64,000 nucleotides of DNA, from NCBI RefSeq assembly GCF_002831645.1, contig NZ_CP025117.1, positions 3,549,001 through 3,613,000 on the forward strand. The letters are read 5' to 3'. A program made the translations under genes and the position numbers. Position 1 is the stretch's first letter; each line of letters opens with the position of its first letter. This document shows, piece after piece, positions 53,606-62,355 of the stretch. The notes under the pieces were generated by a model. That model worked only from the letters and a program-made list of their open reading frames with translations, made no database searches and was not told the origin of the DNA. Source of the stretch: Olleya sp. Bg11-27. Its GTDB lineage: Bacteria > Bacteroidota > Bacteroidia > Flavobacteriales > Flavobacteriaceae.

Positions 53606-53809
53606 TAAATGATTTAAAGCATGAGAGCAACATCTTTGATATCACTAAAATAATGAGGTCTTTTAAATAAAAACCTATCCACTCCTGCTCTTTTTCTTAT
53701 TTAATTCAAATTAAATTAATTAACTATTCAAGTTTAGAACTATCAATATACACACGTTAAAACATTGTTACAAAACCCCATGTAACCCTTAAAAAACATC
53801 TATTTAACG

Positions 53810-53817
53810 TATCTTTG
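53810..53817 (+). promoter_or_regulatory. -7 box of the PLP-enzyme gene
   Basis: TATCTTTG matches TAnnTTTG, 23 bases before the ATG at 53840. Confidence 0.55.
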
Positions 53818-53839
53818 TTACCTATTTAAAAGTAAAGTT

Positions 53840-55681
53840 ATGAAAGACCATACAATGTTACCTTATATAAAAGACGTATTACAAAATATGCCAACGGGCT
53901 GGTTGAATATTACAACACACAGGCTTGATATTTATAATGAAAAATTAGCGAAAACGGAGTTTTTAAATCAGTTTGAAGCTTTATATGAAAGTAATAATTC
54001 AAAACCAGAAGCACTAAACGCATTACCTACCGCTTATGACTATATCAGATTAGGTCATCCGTTATCTTGTGTATTAGAATGGGGTATTGCACACTTACAT
54101 AATCTAAAATCAGAAAACGTGATCAGTTTTGATTCTAAGACAGTGCCTGTATTATCTGTTTTAAGAAAAAACCTATTAGACCACAAAAACACTCAGATTT
54201 TATACACGGGTAAACTACCTGAATGTTTTGATGCAGAAGTTATAGAAACTATTTATGGTTATAATTTCGACTTAAAACAGATTGAATCTTCTGCAGACAT
54301 AACTAAGTTTGAAGGTAGCACTATCTTTATTTCTCAAGAAGACAAAATTGGTACTATTGATTTAAATCCAAATATTGACTTTTTTATCAGCCTTCACCAA
54401 CATTTGGGAAGTATTTTAGTGGTTAATGGTGCCAAAAATGAAAGTTACGTTTCAGACATACAACATGTAAGAAGAAGAGAAACGGTTGCCATGACACCTG
54501 CAAACGCCATCATTGCATTAAAGGCTTTAATTGCGCAATCTTCTATTGAAAACAAAACAATAGACGAAGCAAACAAAACAAGTGTATTAAACGCTATTAA
54601 AACTGTTACAAATACAACTACAAAACCATTAGTAGCCTCCAGTGGTTTATCAATACAGTATGCTATTTTAATGGGGTTAATACATGATGCAAAAGAAAAT
54701 CATAAAGGAAAAGCTATTAAAATTATCGTACCTCCAAATTGCTATGGTGGTACAAACGATCAAGCCAGACGTGTAGCAGCTTGTATTGACAATGTAGACA
54801 TCGTCGATTTGTTAGTAGACGGTGATAATGATATGGTACAAAGTATCGATACCGTTTTAAATACAATTGCAGAACAAGATGCCGTACCTTATATCATTGC
54901 TGAAATACCAACAAATCCTAGAGTAGAAGTGCCCGACCTTGTTAAACTTAAAGAAGCTTTAAGCAAAACACGTCAGACACCAAATGGAGATACTGCAATT
55001 GATCCTGTTTTTATTTTAGATCAAACCTTTTGTCCTAATGTGCACTTTTTAGGTGAAGGTGATATGTTATCTACTGTTAGAACAATCTCTTTTGCAAGTG
55101 GTTCTAAATTTCCTAGCGGCGGACAGTGTACTGCTGGTTATTGTGTAGGAAATACAGTTACAGAAGCATTGATGGATAAAATAGAAATGCATTTAGCTAT
55201 CTGTGATAACGAAGCTACCGATTTTCAATATGAAATATTAGCTAAGCAATTACCGTCAATGACACAAAGAATTGTTGATGCGTACAAAAACACACGTGAG
55301 TTTGTAAACTATATTCACGAGGTTTTACCTGGAGCAAAAATTAATTTTGTATCAGAAGAATTAGCTGCACAAGGTTTTACGCCTTCTGTGTTTTCTTTAG
55401 ACCTTCCTACTAAAGGAAACACGGATGAAGAAAAAGAAACTTACAAACGTGCCTTAAATTTAAAGCTGATTAATTTGATGATCACTGAAATCCCTAACGA
55501 AAGCAAGTTTTGTGTTAGTTACGGACAATTAAAAGGGTGTTATTGGACTATACCTGCAACCTCTACTCAAGGAACGACTAAAGAAGGAGACAAAGATTAT
55601 ATTGTCCGTGCTTCTTTATCTCCTAATCTAGATCTTGAACTTCATAAAAAAGTATTTTTACAATTTGTTGAAAGTATTTAA
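53840..55681 (+). CDS. PLP-dependent Cys/Met-metabolism-type enzyme with long N-terminal extension
   Basis: 613 residues. The C-terminal 370 form a fold-type I PLP enzyme of the Cys/Met-metabolism type: SGLSIQYAILMGL, PPNCYGGTNDQARR for the phosphate site, AEIPTNPRVEVPDL, DQTFCPN and the Schiff-base Lys423 in FASGSKFPSGG. The first 240 residues have no recognised domain and make it much longer than cystathionine lyases (about 390). A second ATG at 53855 gives a slightly shorter form. The substrate is uncertain; related to gamma- or beta-elimination enzymes. Followed by a strong terminator. Confidence 0.8.
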   Translation: MKDHTMLPYIKDVLQNMPTGWLNITTHRLDIYNEKLAKTEFLNQFEALYESNNSKPEALNALPTAYDYIRLGHPLSCVLEWGIAHLHNLKSENVISFDSKTVPVLSVLRKNLLDHKNTQILYTGKLPECFDAEVIETIYGYNFDLKQIESSADITKFEGSTIFISQEDKIGTIDLNPNIDFFISLHQHLGSILVVNGAKNESYVSDIQHVRRRETVAMTPANAIIALKALIAQSSIENKTIDEANKTSVLNAIKTVTNTTTKPLVASSGLSIQYAILMGLIHDAKENHKGKAIKIIVPPNCYGGTNDQARRVAACIDNVDIVDLLVDGDNDMVQSIDTVLNTIAEQDAVPYIIAEIPTNPRVEVPDLVKLKEALSKTRQTPNGDTAIDPVFILDQTFCPNVHFLGEGDMLSTVRTISFASGSKFPSGGQCTAGYCVGNTVTEALMDKIEMHLAICDNEATDFQYEILAKQLPSMTQRIVDAYKNTREFVNYIHEVLPGAKINFVSEELAAQGFTPSVFSLDLPTKGNTDEEKETYKRALNLKLINLMITEIPNESKFCVSYGQLKGCYWTIPATSTQGTTKEGDKDYIVRASLSPNLDLELHKKVFLQFVESI

Positions 55682-55735
55682 GACGCTATTTAAATTGAAG
55701 CTATTTGATTTTAAGTAGTCAACTACGACTATTAA

Positions 55736-55782
55736 GACTAATTATATGTATCTTTAAAAGGCATATAATTAGTCTTTTTTTT
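55736..55782 (+). terminator. rho-independent terminator
   Basis: 13-bp perfect arms GACTAATTATATG / CATATAATTAGTC and a T8 run, 55 bases after the PLP-enzyme stop. Confidence 0.92.
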
Positions 55783-55827
55783 ATGCTATTTTCTAATTAT
55801 TGCATTGCAACTTATCAAACTATTTAA

Positions 55828-56406
55828 GTGAACGTCAAAAAAAACTATTTAAAAGGAAAATCCGTATTTTACGTCTCGCTAGTTGTTATTACTGTCACTA
55901 GTTTAACAGTATACTTAACCGGAATTAATTATAACCGAACCGTAACTAGTAATTTATATCTATCATTAGCTATAATAGGTACTACTCTATTTTTATTTAT
56001 GACCTATGGGTTATACAAAGGGATTGGTTTAAAAGATAACTTCCCTTCATTTAAGCCTTTTAAAAAAGGACGTTATATTTCTGATATAGGATTTTCTGGT
56101 GATTTACCTAATTTAGCTGTAGGAGATGGTATTGTGGGACTATTAGTATCTATTCTACTTTGGATTGCAATGACTATTGCCTTTGCCTTACTTTTACTTC
56201 TTCTTGAAGCGTTAGTTTGGTTATCCTTATTTATAATTCTAGCCATGTTGTACTGGGTATTTTTCAGAGCTTTAAAACTGGTGTTTTCCAAAGTAAAAAC
56301 CACCAAAGGAGACCTTACCTTATCTCTGCTGTATTCCATTAGTTATACCGCCTTATATTTAGGTTGGATTTTTGGAATAGTATATGCCTCTCAAATATTA
56401 CGATAA
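55828..56406 (+). CDS. multi-pass membrane protein
   Basis: 192 residues with a GTG start (no nearer ATG keeps the first membrane segment). Segments near 15-33, 45-62, 105-150 (long, probably two) and 165-190. The central cytoplasmic-like loop is basic (FKPFKKGRYIS). No family recognised beyond a general DUF-type membrane protein. It is alone between the PLP terminator and the converging tRNA-His terminator. Confidence 0.6.
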   Translation: MNVKKNYLKGKSVFYVSLVVITVTSLTVYLTGINYNRTVTSNLYLSLAIIGTTLFLFMTYGLYKGIGLKDNFPSFKPFKKGRYISDIGFSGDLPNLAVGDGIVGLLVSILLWIAMTIAFALLLLLLEALVWLSLFIILAMLYWVFFRALKLVFSKVKTTKGDLTLSLLYSISYTALYLGWIFGIVYASQILR

Positions 56407-56501
56407 ATCAGTACTGTTGCTAATTGCATCACTAGTCTTTTATTTTTAGTATCCTCATATTAACACTACACTTAATGAAAATCACGAAATATTAGGCACA
56501 A

Positions 56502-56531
56502 AAAAAGCTTCTCTTTTTCAAGAGAAGCTTC
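56502..56531 (-). terminator. terminator of tRNA-His
   Basis: On the minus strand AAGCTTCTCTT-GAAA-AAGAGAAGCTT with a T6 run, immediately downstream of the tRNA. Confidence 0.85.
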
Positions 56532-56540
56532 TTGCTTCTG

Positions 56541-56615
56541 GGTGGAAGACCGGGTTCGAACCGGCGACTTTCGGTACCACAAACCGACGCTCTAACCAGC
56601 TGAGCTACAACCACC
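56541..56615 (-). tRNA. tRNA-His (GTG)
   Basis: On the minus strand all cloverleaf arms can be drawn: the D stem GCTC/GAGC with AGCTGGTTA, the anticodon stem TCGGT/ACCGA with loop TTGTGGT (anticodon GTG), and the T arm GCCGG-TTCGAAC-CCGGT. The extra G at -1 and C73 are typical of tRNA-His. The acceptor GTGGTTG/CTTCCAC has two U-U mismatches. The CCA end is not fully encoded. It follows its own promoter, just after bshB1. Confidence 0.95.
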
Positions 56616-56642
56616 ATTTGTGCGCATTTAGTAATGCGTGTG

Positions 56643-56674
56643 CAAAGGTAATTTATTTAGTAGTTATTCCAAAC
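56643..56674 (-). promoter_or_regulatory. promoter of tRNA-His
   Basis: On the minus strand TTTGG and, 19 bases on, TACCTTTG fit the Bacteroidota -33/-7 promoter. It lies between the bshB1 stop and the tRNA. Confidence 0.75.
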
Positions 56675-56690
56675 TTTTTTTGAAAAAATT

Positions 56691-57407
56691 TTATAATAAA
56701 TCAAATAAACTATCCACCGCAGCGTAACGCTCTACTGTATAGCCTTCTGCATAATCAACATTTACCAAGCGACCTAGGTCTCTGGCTCTGTATTTAACAC
56801 TATCTGTAAAATTTTTGCTAGATATTGGTGTTTCTGGCTCTTTACTACTCGGATCAAAAAACTGAGTTTTATAAGCTAGTACACTTTTCATTTTAATATC
56901 TAGATACCCAGAAATATCAACGACAAAGTCTGGCTCGATAGTTTTCCATTGTATGTAATGATAGACTTGTTTTGGTCTCCATTGCTTTTGAGGTCCATTA
57001 CCAATTTCTGTTTCAATTTTAATTAAACCACTTAAAAAACAAGCATCACTAACTAGCTTGCTTCCTTTACCATGATCAATATGTCTATCATCAATAGCAT
57101 TGCATAACACAATTTCTGGTTGATACTTCCGTATCATTTTTATAACTTCTAATTGATGTGCTTTATCATTTACAAAAAAACCGTCTTTAAAACCTAAATT
57201 TTCTCTGTAAGCAACACCTAATATATTTTTAGCATCTTCAGCTTCTGACTTCCGAGTTAACGCCGTACCACGTGTTCCTAATTCTCCTTTAGTTAAATCA
57301 ACGATTACTACCGTTTTTCCTTTTGCAATTTCTTTAGCGATCGTACCTCCTGCTCCAAGTTCTATATCGTCTGGATGTGCACCAAATGCTAGTATATCTA
57401 CTTTCAT
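56691..57407 (-). CDS. bshB1: bacillithiol biosynthesis deacetylase BshB1
   Basis: 238 residues. PIG-L/LmbE-type zinc deacetylase: the first motif AFGAHPDDIELGAGGTIAKE and the second motif DDRHIDHGKGSKLV hold the zinc ligands (HPDD and H of DH). TKGELGTRGT and GFKDGFF are typical of BshB1. It removes acetyl from GlcNAc-malate in bacillithiol synthesis, a cytosolic thiol. Other bsh genes are not in this window. Starts 7 bases after the rlmF stop, in the same unit as the upstream cystathionine enzyme, which supplies cysteine. Confidence 0.94.
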   Translation of the reverse strand: MKVDILAFGAHPDDIELGAGGTIAKEIAKGKTVVIVDLTKGELGTRGTALTRKSEAEDAKNILGVAYRENLGFKDGFFVNDKAHQLEVIKMIRKYQPEIVLCNAIDDRHIDHGKGSKLVSDACFLSGLIKIETEIGNGPQKQWRPKQVYHYIQWKTIEPDFVVDISGYLDIKMKSVLAYKTQFFDPSSKEPETPISSKNFTDSVKYRARDLGRLVNVDYAEGYTVERYAAVDSLFDLL

Positions 57408-57414
57408 CTTAATA

Positions 57415-58305
57415 TTATTTATTCCAATTTTCCTTTTGTTCCTCAGTTAAAAACGTCCAAGCAACCACTCTACTTTTTTTATTTCCAATATTCATAGCGA
57501 TAGTTAACACCGATGTCGCGCCAAGCTTTTTAAGCGATTGGTTTATCGTTTTAATATTATCCTTATTTGATACTAAACTAGTATACCAGAAACTTTGGGT
57601 TTTCAACAAAGAGCTTTCATATAAATAATTATGTAAAAAGGCTTTCTCTCCTCCTTTATACCATAACTCATGTGCCTGTCCCGAAAAATTACGAACCATT
57701 TCATCTGATGGCTTCCCTAATCCTTTAAGTTTGCTTGTTGTTGCTTTTACCGCATCCGCCTCATTTTTAAAAAATGGAGGGTTACACATTGTAACTGTCA
57801 CTTTATCTGTTTCTCTTAAAACACCACTTAAAATATGTGCATCATCCTGTTGCTTTTTAAGCTTAATTTTATCTTGTAAGTTATTCTTATCGATAATATT
57901 CTGAGCAGATTTAAGTGCATCGTCATTACTATCTACACCAATAAAACTCCAGTCGTACTCCGCATTTCCTAATAATGGATAGATACAATTTGCACCTACA
58001 CCCACGTCTAATACTGTAATATTTTCTGTAAGTTTAGAACGGTCCAATAAATCTTTAATATGAAGAATATAATCTACTCGCCCTGGAATTGGAGGACATA
58101 AAAAATGATCTGGAAACTCCCAAAAATCAACATCATAGTGCGACTTTAACAAAGCTGCATTTAAAGCTTTTACGGCTTTAGGATTTGCAAAATCAATTGT
58201 TTTTTTATTGTTCGCGTTAGTAAAAATGAAAGGCTCGATGTTTGGATAAACTACTGCAAGCTGATCAAAATGGTAATCTTCGATGTGTTTGTTTTTTTTG
58301 TGCAC
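57415..58305 (-). CDS. rlmF: 23S rRNA m6A1618 methyltransferase RlmF
   Basis: 296 residues. The N-terminal part has HIEDYHFDQLAVVYPNIEPF and AVKALNAALL, then WEFPDHFLCPPIPGRVDYIL; the SAM-binding loop VLDVGVGANCIYPLL and the catalytic motif VTMCNPPFFKNEADA (NPPF) of an N6-adenine methyltransferase follow. It methylates A1618 of 23S rRNA. In an operon with bshB1 (7-base gap) and probably with the transsulfuration gene 40 bases upstream. Confidence 0.92.
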   Translation of the reverse strand: MHKKNKHIEDYHFDQLAVVYPNIEPFIFTNANNKKTIDFANPKAVKALNAALLKSHYDVDFWEFPDHFLCPPIPGRVDYILHIKDLLDRSKLTENITVLDVGVGANCIYPLLGNAEYDWSFIGVDSNDDALKSAQNIIDKNNLQDKIKLKKQQDDAHILSGVLRETDKVTVTMCNPPFFKNEADAVKATTSKLKGLGKPSDEMVRNFSGQAHELWYKGGEKAFLHNYLYESSLLKTQSFWYTSLVSNKDNIKTINQSLKKLGATSVLTIAMNIGNKKSRVVAWTFLTEEQKENWNK

Positions 58306-58345
58306 AATTATAGTGTTGAGAATAGTTAAGTTAAGTTAAGTATTA

Positions 58346-59497
58346 TTATTTAATAGTATTAATGGCTTGCGTGATGTCTGCTTTTAAATCTTTAGCTTCT
58401 TCTATTCCAACAGAAAAACGGATTAAGCCGTCAGCAATACCAATATCTGCACGCTGCTCTGCTGTTAATAAAGCATGTGACGTTTGCGTCGGTGATAGCA
58501 TTGTACTTTCCACACCAGCTAAACTCATAGAGGCTTTAATTAAATTTAATTGCTTCATAAATTGATTAGAATCGATACTGTCTACTAGTTCAAAAGACAA
58601 CATCGCTCCAAAGCCTTTCATTTGTGCTTTAGCTAATTTATGCTCTGGGTGACTTTTTAAACCTGGATAATAGACCTGTTTAACAAACGTTTGCTTGTCT
58701 AACCATTTAGCCAATTTATTAGCATTTTTAGTTTGCGCTTTAACACGTAAACCCATCGTTTTCATGCTTCGTTCTAACATCCAAACCGTAAAATCACTTA
58801 AACTTCCGCCGTAATTTTTAGAGACATTCCAGATTTTGTCCATATGTATCTTGCTACCAGCTACTGCTCCAGCACAGATATCACTATGTCCTCCAAAATA
58901 TTTAGTGGCAGAGTGCATGATTAAATCTATTCCAAACTGAGCTGGATTTTGATTAACAGGACTTGCAAATGTATTGTCAATACTAGTGACTATATTTTTT
59001 TGTTCACCTAATTTGGCTATCGCTTTAATATCAGTAATAGTTAATAACGGATTTGAAGGTGTTTCGATATGAATTAATTTTGTGTTGGGTTTAATAGCCG
59101 CTTCAAAATCTTCAACCTTATACCCATTAGTAAACGTAAACTCTATATTTAATTTTGGAAATTCTTCTCTTATAAAATTAGTTGTACCACCATATAATGT
59201 GTTTTGTACTATAATATGATCTCCTGCTTCCAAAAAAGCCAAAAACATATGACTTATCGCCGCCATACCAGAACCAAAAATCATAGCTGTTTCGGTTTGT
59301 TCTAAACCTGCTATCTTTTTGACTAGATACTCTTGATTTGGTGTATTAAAATATCGGGGATAACGTTTTACATCAACATCCATAAATTCATAAGAGGATG
59401 ATAGATATATTGGGGATATAGCGCCTTTAAACTGATCATCAGGAACTTCTCCTAGATGCGCGCAGATGGTATTTAAACCTTGTTTGTCTAATTTCAT
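58346..59497 (-). CDS. cystathionine gamma-synthase/lyase family PLP enzyme
   Basis: 383 residues, the normal length of the family. GSGMAAISHMFLAFLEAGDH is the PLP phosphate region, YPRYFNTPNQ is the tyrosine loop from the partner subunit, ETPSNPLLTITDI the cofactor loop, and SATKYFGGHSD holds the Schiff-base Lys199. Synthase and lyase activities cannot be told apart from sequence. It supplies sulfur amino acids; the downstream bshB1 uses cysteine in bacillithiol. Confidence 0.92.
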   Translation of the reverse strand: MKLDKQGLNTICAHLGEVPDDQFKGAISPIYLSSSYEFMDVDVKRYPRYFNTPNQEYLVKKIAGLEQTETAMIFGSGMAAISHMFLAFLEAGDHIIVQNTLYGGTTNFIREEFPKLNIEFTFTNGYKVEDFEAAIKPNTKLIHIETPSNPLLTITDIKAIAKLGEQKNIVTSIDNTFASPVNQNPAQFGIDLIMHSATKYFGGHSDICAGAVAGSKIHMDKIWNVSKNYGGSLSDFTVWMLERSMKTMGLRVKAQTKNANKLAKWLDKQTFVKQVYYPGLKSHPEHKLAKAQMKGFGAMLSFELVDSIDSNQFMKQLNLIKASMSLAGVESTMLSPTQTSHALLTAEQRADIGIADGLIRFSVGIEEAKDLKADITQAINTIK

Positions 59498-59638
59498 TTT
59501 AGGAATACTTTAAAGCCTGTAATTTACTAATTTATTACCGCTTAAGTTAATAGAAAGACGACTATTATTAAAATGATTGACAATGATTTAACTAGTCCTT
59601 AACTTAATATGTCCTCTTCCTTTTGTACTTTATAACCT

Positions 59639-60010
59639 ATGATAGCACAAGACAAAACAAGACATGAAGATCTTTTAAAACAATCCATTGCACATTTAGA
59701 ATTTTTGGGGTACGAAAACATTAAGGCGGATTTAGAAGGATACGACCACCCAAAAACGTTTGTTAAAAAAGAGAATAACAGCGTGATTACGCCAGATATT
59801 ACGGCTTACAAACGAACTAAAAAATACTTTTTTGAATTGGGAATTAAAAGCAATAAACCAACACTTTTAAAAACAAAATGGCGCCTTTTAGATGTTGTAA
59901 AACGAATGAAAGCACAACGCTTTAAAATTATAACGACCAAAGGACATTATAGTTTTACTAATAAAATTTTGGACGAATTAAATTTAGATAAAACAGTAAT
60001 GAAAATATAA
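59639..60010 (+). CDS. hypothetical conserved small protein
   Basis: 123 residues, soluble and basic. NSVITPDITAYKRTKKYFFE LGIKS resembles the core of a restriction-endonuclease-like fold (PDI..., ELGIKS), with a Lys-rich helix LLKTKWRLLDVVKRMKAQRF after it. The catalytic spacing does not fully fit PD-(D/E)xK, so this is only a hint. It converges with the mscL group. No family is named. Confidence 0.6.
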   Translation: MIAQDKTRHEDLLKQSIAHLEFLGYENIKADLEGYDHPKTFVKKENNSVITPDITAYKRTKKYFFELGIKSNKPTLLKTKWRLLDVVKRMKAQRFKIITTKGHYSFTNKILDELNLDKTVMKI

Positions 60011-60039
60011 AAATTTAAAAAACAGCTATTGTTGTTTTT

Positions 60040-60189
60040 TTAATCCTCTACTTTACTTTGCTTAACAATTGCTTTTAAGCGCTCTTTTCTAGTAAGCACT
60101 TCCTTTTTCTTTTTATTAATCTTTTTAGCCATCAACTTGGTATGTTTAGCTTTATTTTTTGTGTTTTTCTGACCTTTTGGTTTTGGCAT
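60040..60189 (-). CDS. very small basic protein (49 residues)
   Basis: ATG at 60189, TAA at 60040-60042. The product reads MPKPKGQKNTKNKAKHTKLM, then a Lys-rich tail ending VKQSKVED; 20 Lys/Arg or more in 49 residues. It lies 4 bases after the mscL stop, on the same strand, so it is likely cotranscribed. The composition suggests a nucleic-acid- or ribosome-binding peptide. It was found by reading the minus strand of a gap that otherwise has no gene. Confidence 0.65.
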   Translation of the reverse strand: MPKPKGQKNTKNKAKHTKLMAKKINKKKKEVLTRKERLKAIVKQSKVED

Positions 60190-60193
60190 AATT

Positions 60194-60640
60194 CTATTTT
60201 TTATTCGCTCTTAAAAGCATATTTTGTTCTTCCATTAAATCGGACAGCTTAGACAAAAGTTCAATATCCTTGGGTGTCTTTACTGTTTTATTTTTTACAT
60301 CTTGGGATTTATCACGTAATTGATTCATAGCCTTAACAACTACAAAAACTGTAAGTCCAACAATTAAGAAGTCTAAAACAACTTCAAACAATTCGCCATA
60401 ATACACAGCCACCTCTTGCGTGGTAACAACACCTTCACTAGTAGTGATAGCATCTCTTAAAATATAGCGTTTATTATGAAAATTTAATCCATCCGTCATT
60501 AATGATAATGGTGGCAAAAATACTTTTTTAACCATCACATCAATAACCTTATTAAAAGACGCTCCTATTATTATACCAATAGCCATGTCCATCATATTAC
60601 CTTTGACAGCAAATTCTTTGAATTCTTTAAAAAATTTCAT
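60194..60640 (-). CDS. mscL: large-conductance mechanosensitive channel MscL
   Basis: 148 residues. The N-terminus MKFFKEFKEFAVKGNMMDMA leads into TM1 (IGIIIGASFNKVIDVMVKKV), then LPPLSLMTDGLNFHNKRYIL, a periplasmic loop and TM2 (EVVLDFLIVGLTVFVVVKAM). Homopentameric emergency valve of the inner membrane. The DNA shows no osmoregulatory site that I can point to. The small basic gene follows directly. Confidence 0.95.
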   Translation of the reverse strand: MKFFKEFKEFAVKGNMMDMAIGIIIGASFNKVIDVMVKKVFLPPLSLMTDGLNFHNKRYILRDAITTSEGVVTTQEVAVYYGELFEVVLDFLIVGLTVFVVVKAMNQLRDKSQDVKNKTVKTPKDIELLSKLSDLMEEQNMLLRANKK

Positions 60641-60703
60641 TTGAAAACTACTTTTAAAAATCTGAAGTTAATTCGGCAAAAATACATTAATGCGCTATAT
60701 AGT

Positions 60704-60811
60704 CTAATCGTTTGCTGATTTATTATACGCTCTTATCATAAAAAAAGCCCATACAAATACGCAAAGAAACACAATAACGGAAAACCAAAATACAATACTA
60801 TTTCCTTCCAT
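60704..60811 (-). CDS. very small single-pass membrane protein (35 residues)
   Basis: ATG at 60811, TAG at 60704. The product MEGNSIVFWFSVIVFLCVFV WAFFMIRAYNKSAND has one strong membrane helix with a polar/charged C-tail, like small accessory subunits of membrane complexes. Its start overlaps the end of the 60798-60986 gene by 14 bases (translational coupling). Too short for ordinary ORF filters. Confidence 0.5.
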   Translation of the reverse strand: MEGNSIVFWFSVIVFLCVFVWAFFMIRAYNKSAND

Positions 60812-60986
60812 TATTCACTAATTTAATATAAATCATTACTCCTAAAAGCGTTGGCGCCCATAAACCTATAAAAATACCATGTAATTGATCCCCTTTAAGA
60901 AACACATATTCTGCGACCAATATAATTGCAAGACACAATACTAATAGTAAGATGTTGCTTAATCCTATTTTATTTTTATAATTCAT
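60798..60986 (-). CDS. small two-helix membrane protein
   Basis: 62 residues with two hydrophobic segments (SNILLLVLCLAIILVAEYVF and IFIGLWAPTLLGVMIYIKLV). No family recognised. Its stop region overlaps the start of the 35-residue ORF below it, which suggests a pair of small membrane proteins. Confidence 0.6.
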   Translation of the reverse strand: MNYKNKIGLSNILLLVLCLAIILVAEYVFLKGDQLHGIFIGLWAPTLLGVMIYIKLVNNGRK

Positions 60987-61215
60987 TCGTACTTATTAGA
61001 GTTTTCACCAAGTTAGCAAATTATTAATAAACAACAAATAGTAAATTTCAAATTACACTTTAGCTGACTTATTTGCGTTTTGACGAGTAATAATTTTAAA
61101 TAATAAAAATATTATGTATTTCAGCGATAAAAAATGTTTTTAAACTTGTTTTTTACAAAATATTACATACATTGGTCGAAGAACTTAACCTTTCAACTTA
61201 TAAATACCCTTAATT

Positions 61216-62055
61216 ATGAAAAACGCAACCCTACTTCTACTGCTAACCTTTTGCCAAACAATTTTCGCAACAAACACAGCAACGTTAAAAGCTAACGCAC
61301 CGTATGTAAATAGCGTGCAATTATTAAGATTAGACTATACCGCTCCAAACGGAGCTATAAGAGAACTCGCTCTAGGGTTTACTTCTGACAACGTAGCTTC
61401 TGATGGTTTAGATTATGGTTACGACGCTAGCGTTATCGAGCCATATACTAATGACTTAAATTGGTTGATAGAAGATAACAGATACGTAATACAAGGTGTT
61501 GGTGCATTTGATGACACAAAACAATATCTATTTGGATTATATAACGAATTTAGCGGAGATGCTACAATTGAACTATCGAGCACACAAAATTTTGACACTA
61601 TAATAAATGTATTCATTTATGATGCTTTACTAAACACCTATACACAAATAAACGACAGTCCTTACACAGTCACAATTGACGCACAAGATTATACTGATCG
61701 TTTTTATATTGCCTTTAGTCAACCTGAAACAACTGATAGCAATGACACTGTAGATTCTCTTGATATATCAGGAGATAACGACAACACTATTGACCCTTCT
61801 ATCATAACTCCAAAAGGGCAACTAAAAGTAAGATATATAAAAGGACTAAATCAATTAAAAATAAGCTCTCAAAACAAAGCTGTAATCCAACAAATAACGG
61901 TTTACAACTATAACGGATCAACTATAGAGTCCAAACAAAATATCAATAATAAGAAAACAAGTATCTACGTTAATACAACAGATAAAAACCTTATTCTTCA
62001 TATTAAAACTGATACAGAAACAATCATAAAACAAGTTGTGATAGGTTCTATCTAA
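61216..62055 (+). CDS. secreted protein with T9SS type C-like sorting end
   Basis: 279 residues. Signal peptide MKNATLLLLLTFCQTIFA, then a beta-rich domain (LRLDYTAPNGAIRELALGFT, YDASVIEPYTNDLNWLIEDN). The last 75 residues (GQLKVRYIKGLNQLKISSQN, VIQQITVYNYNGSTIES, SIYVNTTDKNLILHIKT) match the pattern of C-type sorting domains of the type IX system. Likely exposed at the surface. Followed by a terminator. The upstream gap has no further gene. Confidence 0.7.
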   Translation: MKNATLLLLLTFCQTIFATNTATLKANAPYVNSVQLLRLDYTAPNGAIRELALGFTSDNVASDGLDYGYDASVIEPYTNDLNWLIEDNRYVIQGVGAFDDTKQYLFGLYNEFSGDATIELSSTQNFDTIINVFIYDALLNTYTQINDSPYTVTIDAQDYTDRFYIAFSQPETTDSNDTVDSLDISGDNDNTIDPSIITPKGQLKVRYIKGLNQLKISSQNKAVIQQITVYNYNGSTIESKQNINNKKTSIYVNTTDKNLILHIKTDTETIIKQVVIGSI

Positions 62056-62075
62056 AATAACACACTCATTTTAAT

Positions 62076-62110
62076 AAAAAAAGTGCACTAACTATAGTGC
62101 ACTTTTTTTA
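62076..62110 (+). terminator. rho-independent terminator
   Basis: AAAAGTGCACTA-ACTA-TAGTGCACTTTT with A- and T-runs, after the 61216 gene. Confidence 0.9.
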
Positions 62111-62290
62111 TTTCCCTACTCAACTAGCAACACTTAATACCATTTGAATCGTTTATCAGCAACAGGATCGATTTCACTAATAAACAATCGCAATTAGAAC
62201 GCCAGACTACTATTACAAGCGGACTTTTCACTATCAAAGAAAAGACACACAACAAATTACAAACATAACACAACCAACAATCTACAACGT

Positions 62291-62324
62291 AAAAAAACTC
62301 ACCATTTGCATAGTGAGTTTTTTT
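62291..62324 (-). terminator. rho-independent terminator
   Basis: AAACTCAC/GTGAGTTT arms with A/T-runs, 30 bases beyond the stop of the cytochrome c biogenesis gene on the minus strand. The 62111-62290 stretch has no gene. Confidence 0.8.
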
Positions 62325-62355
62325 AATCTTTAATTATAGGAATCTCTTATAATAT

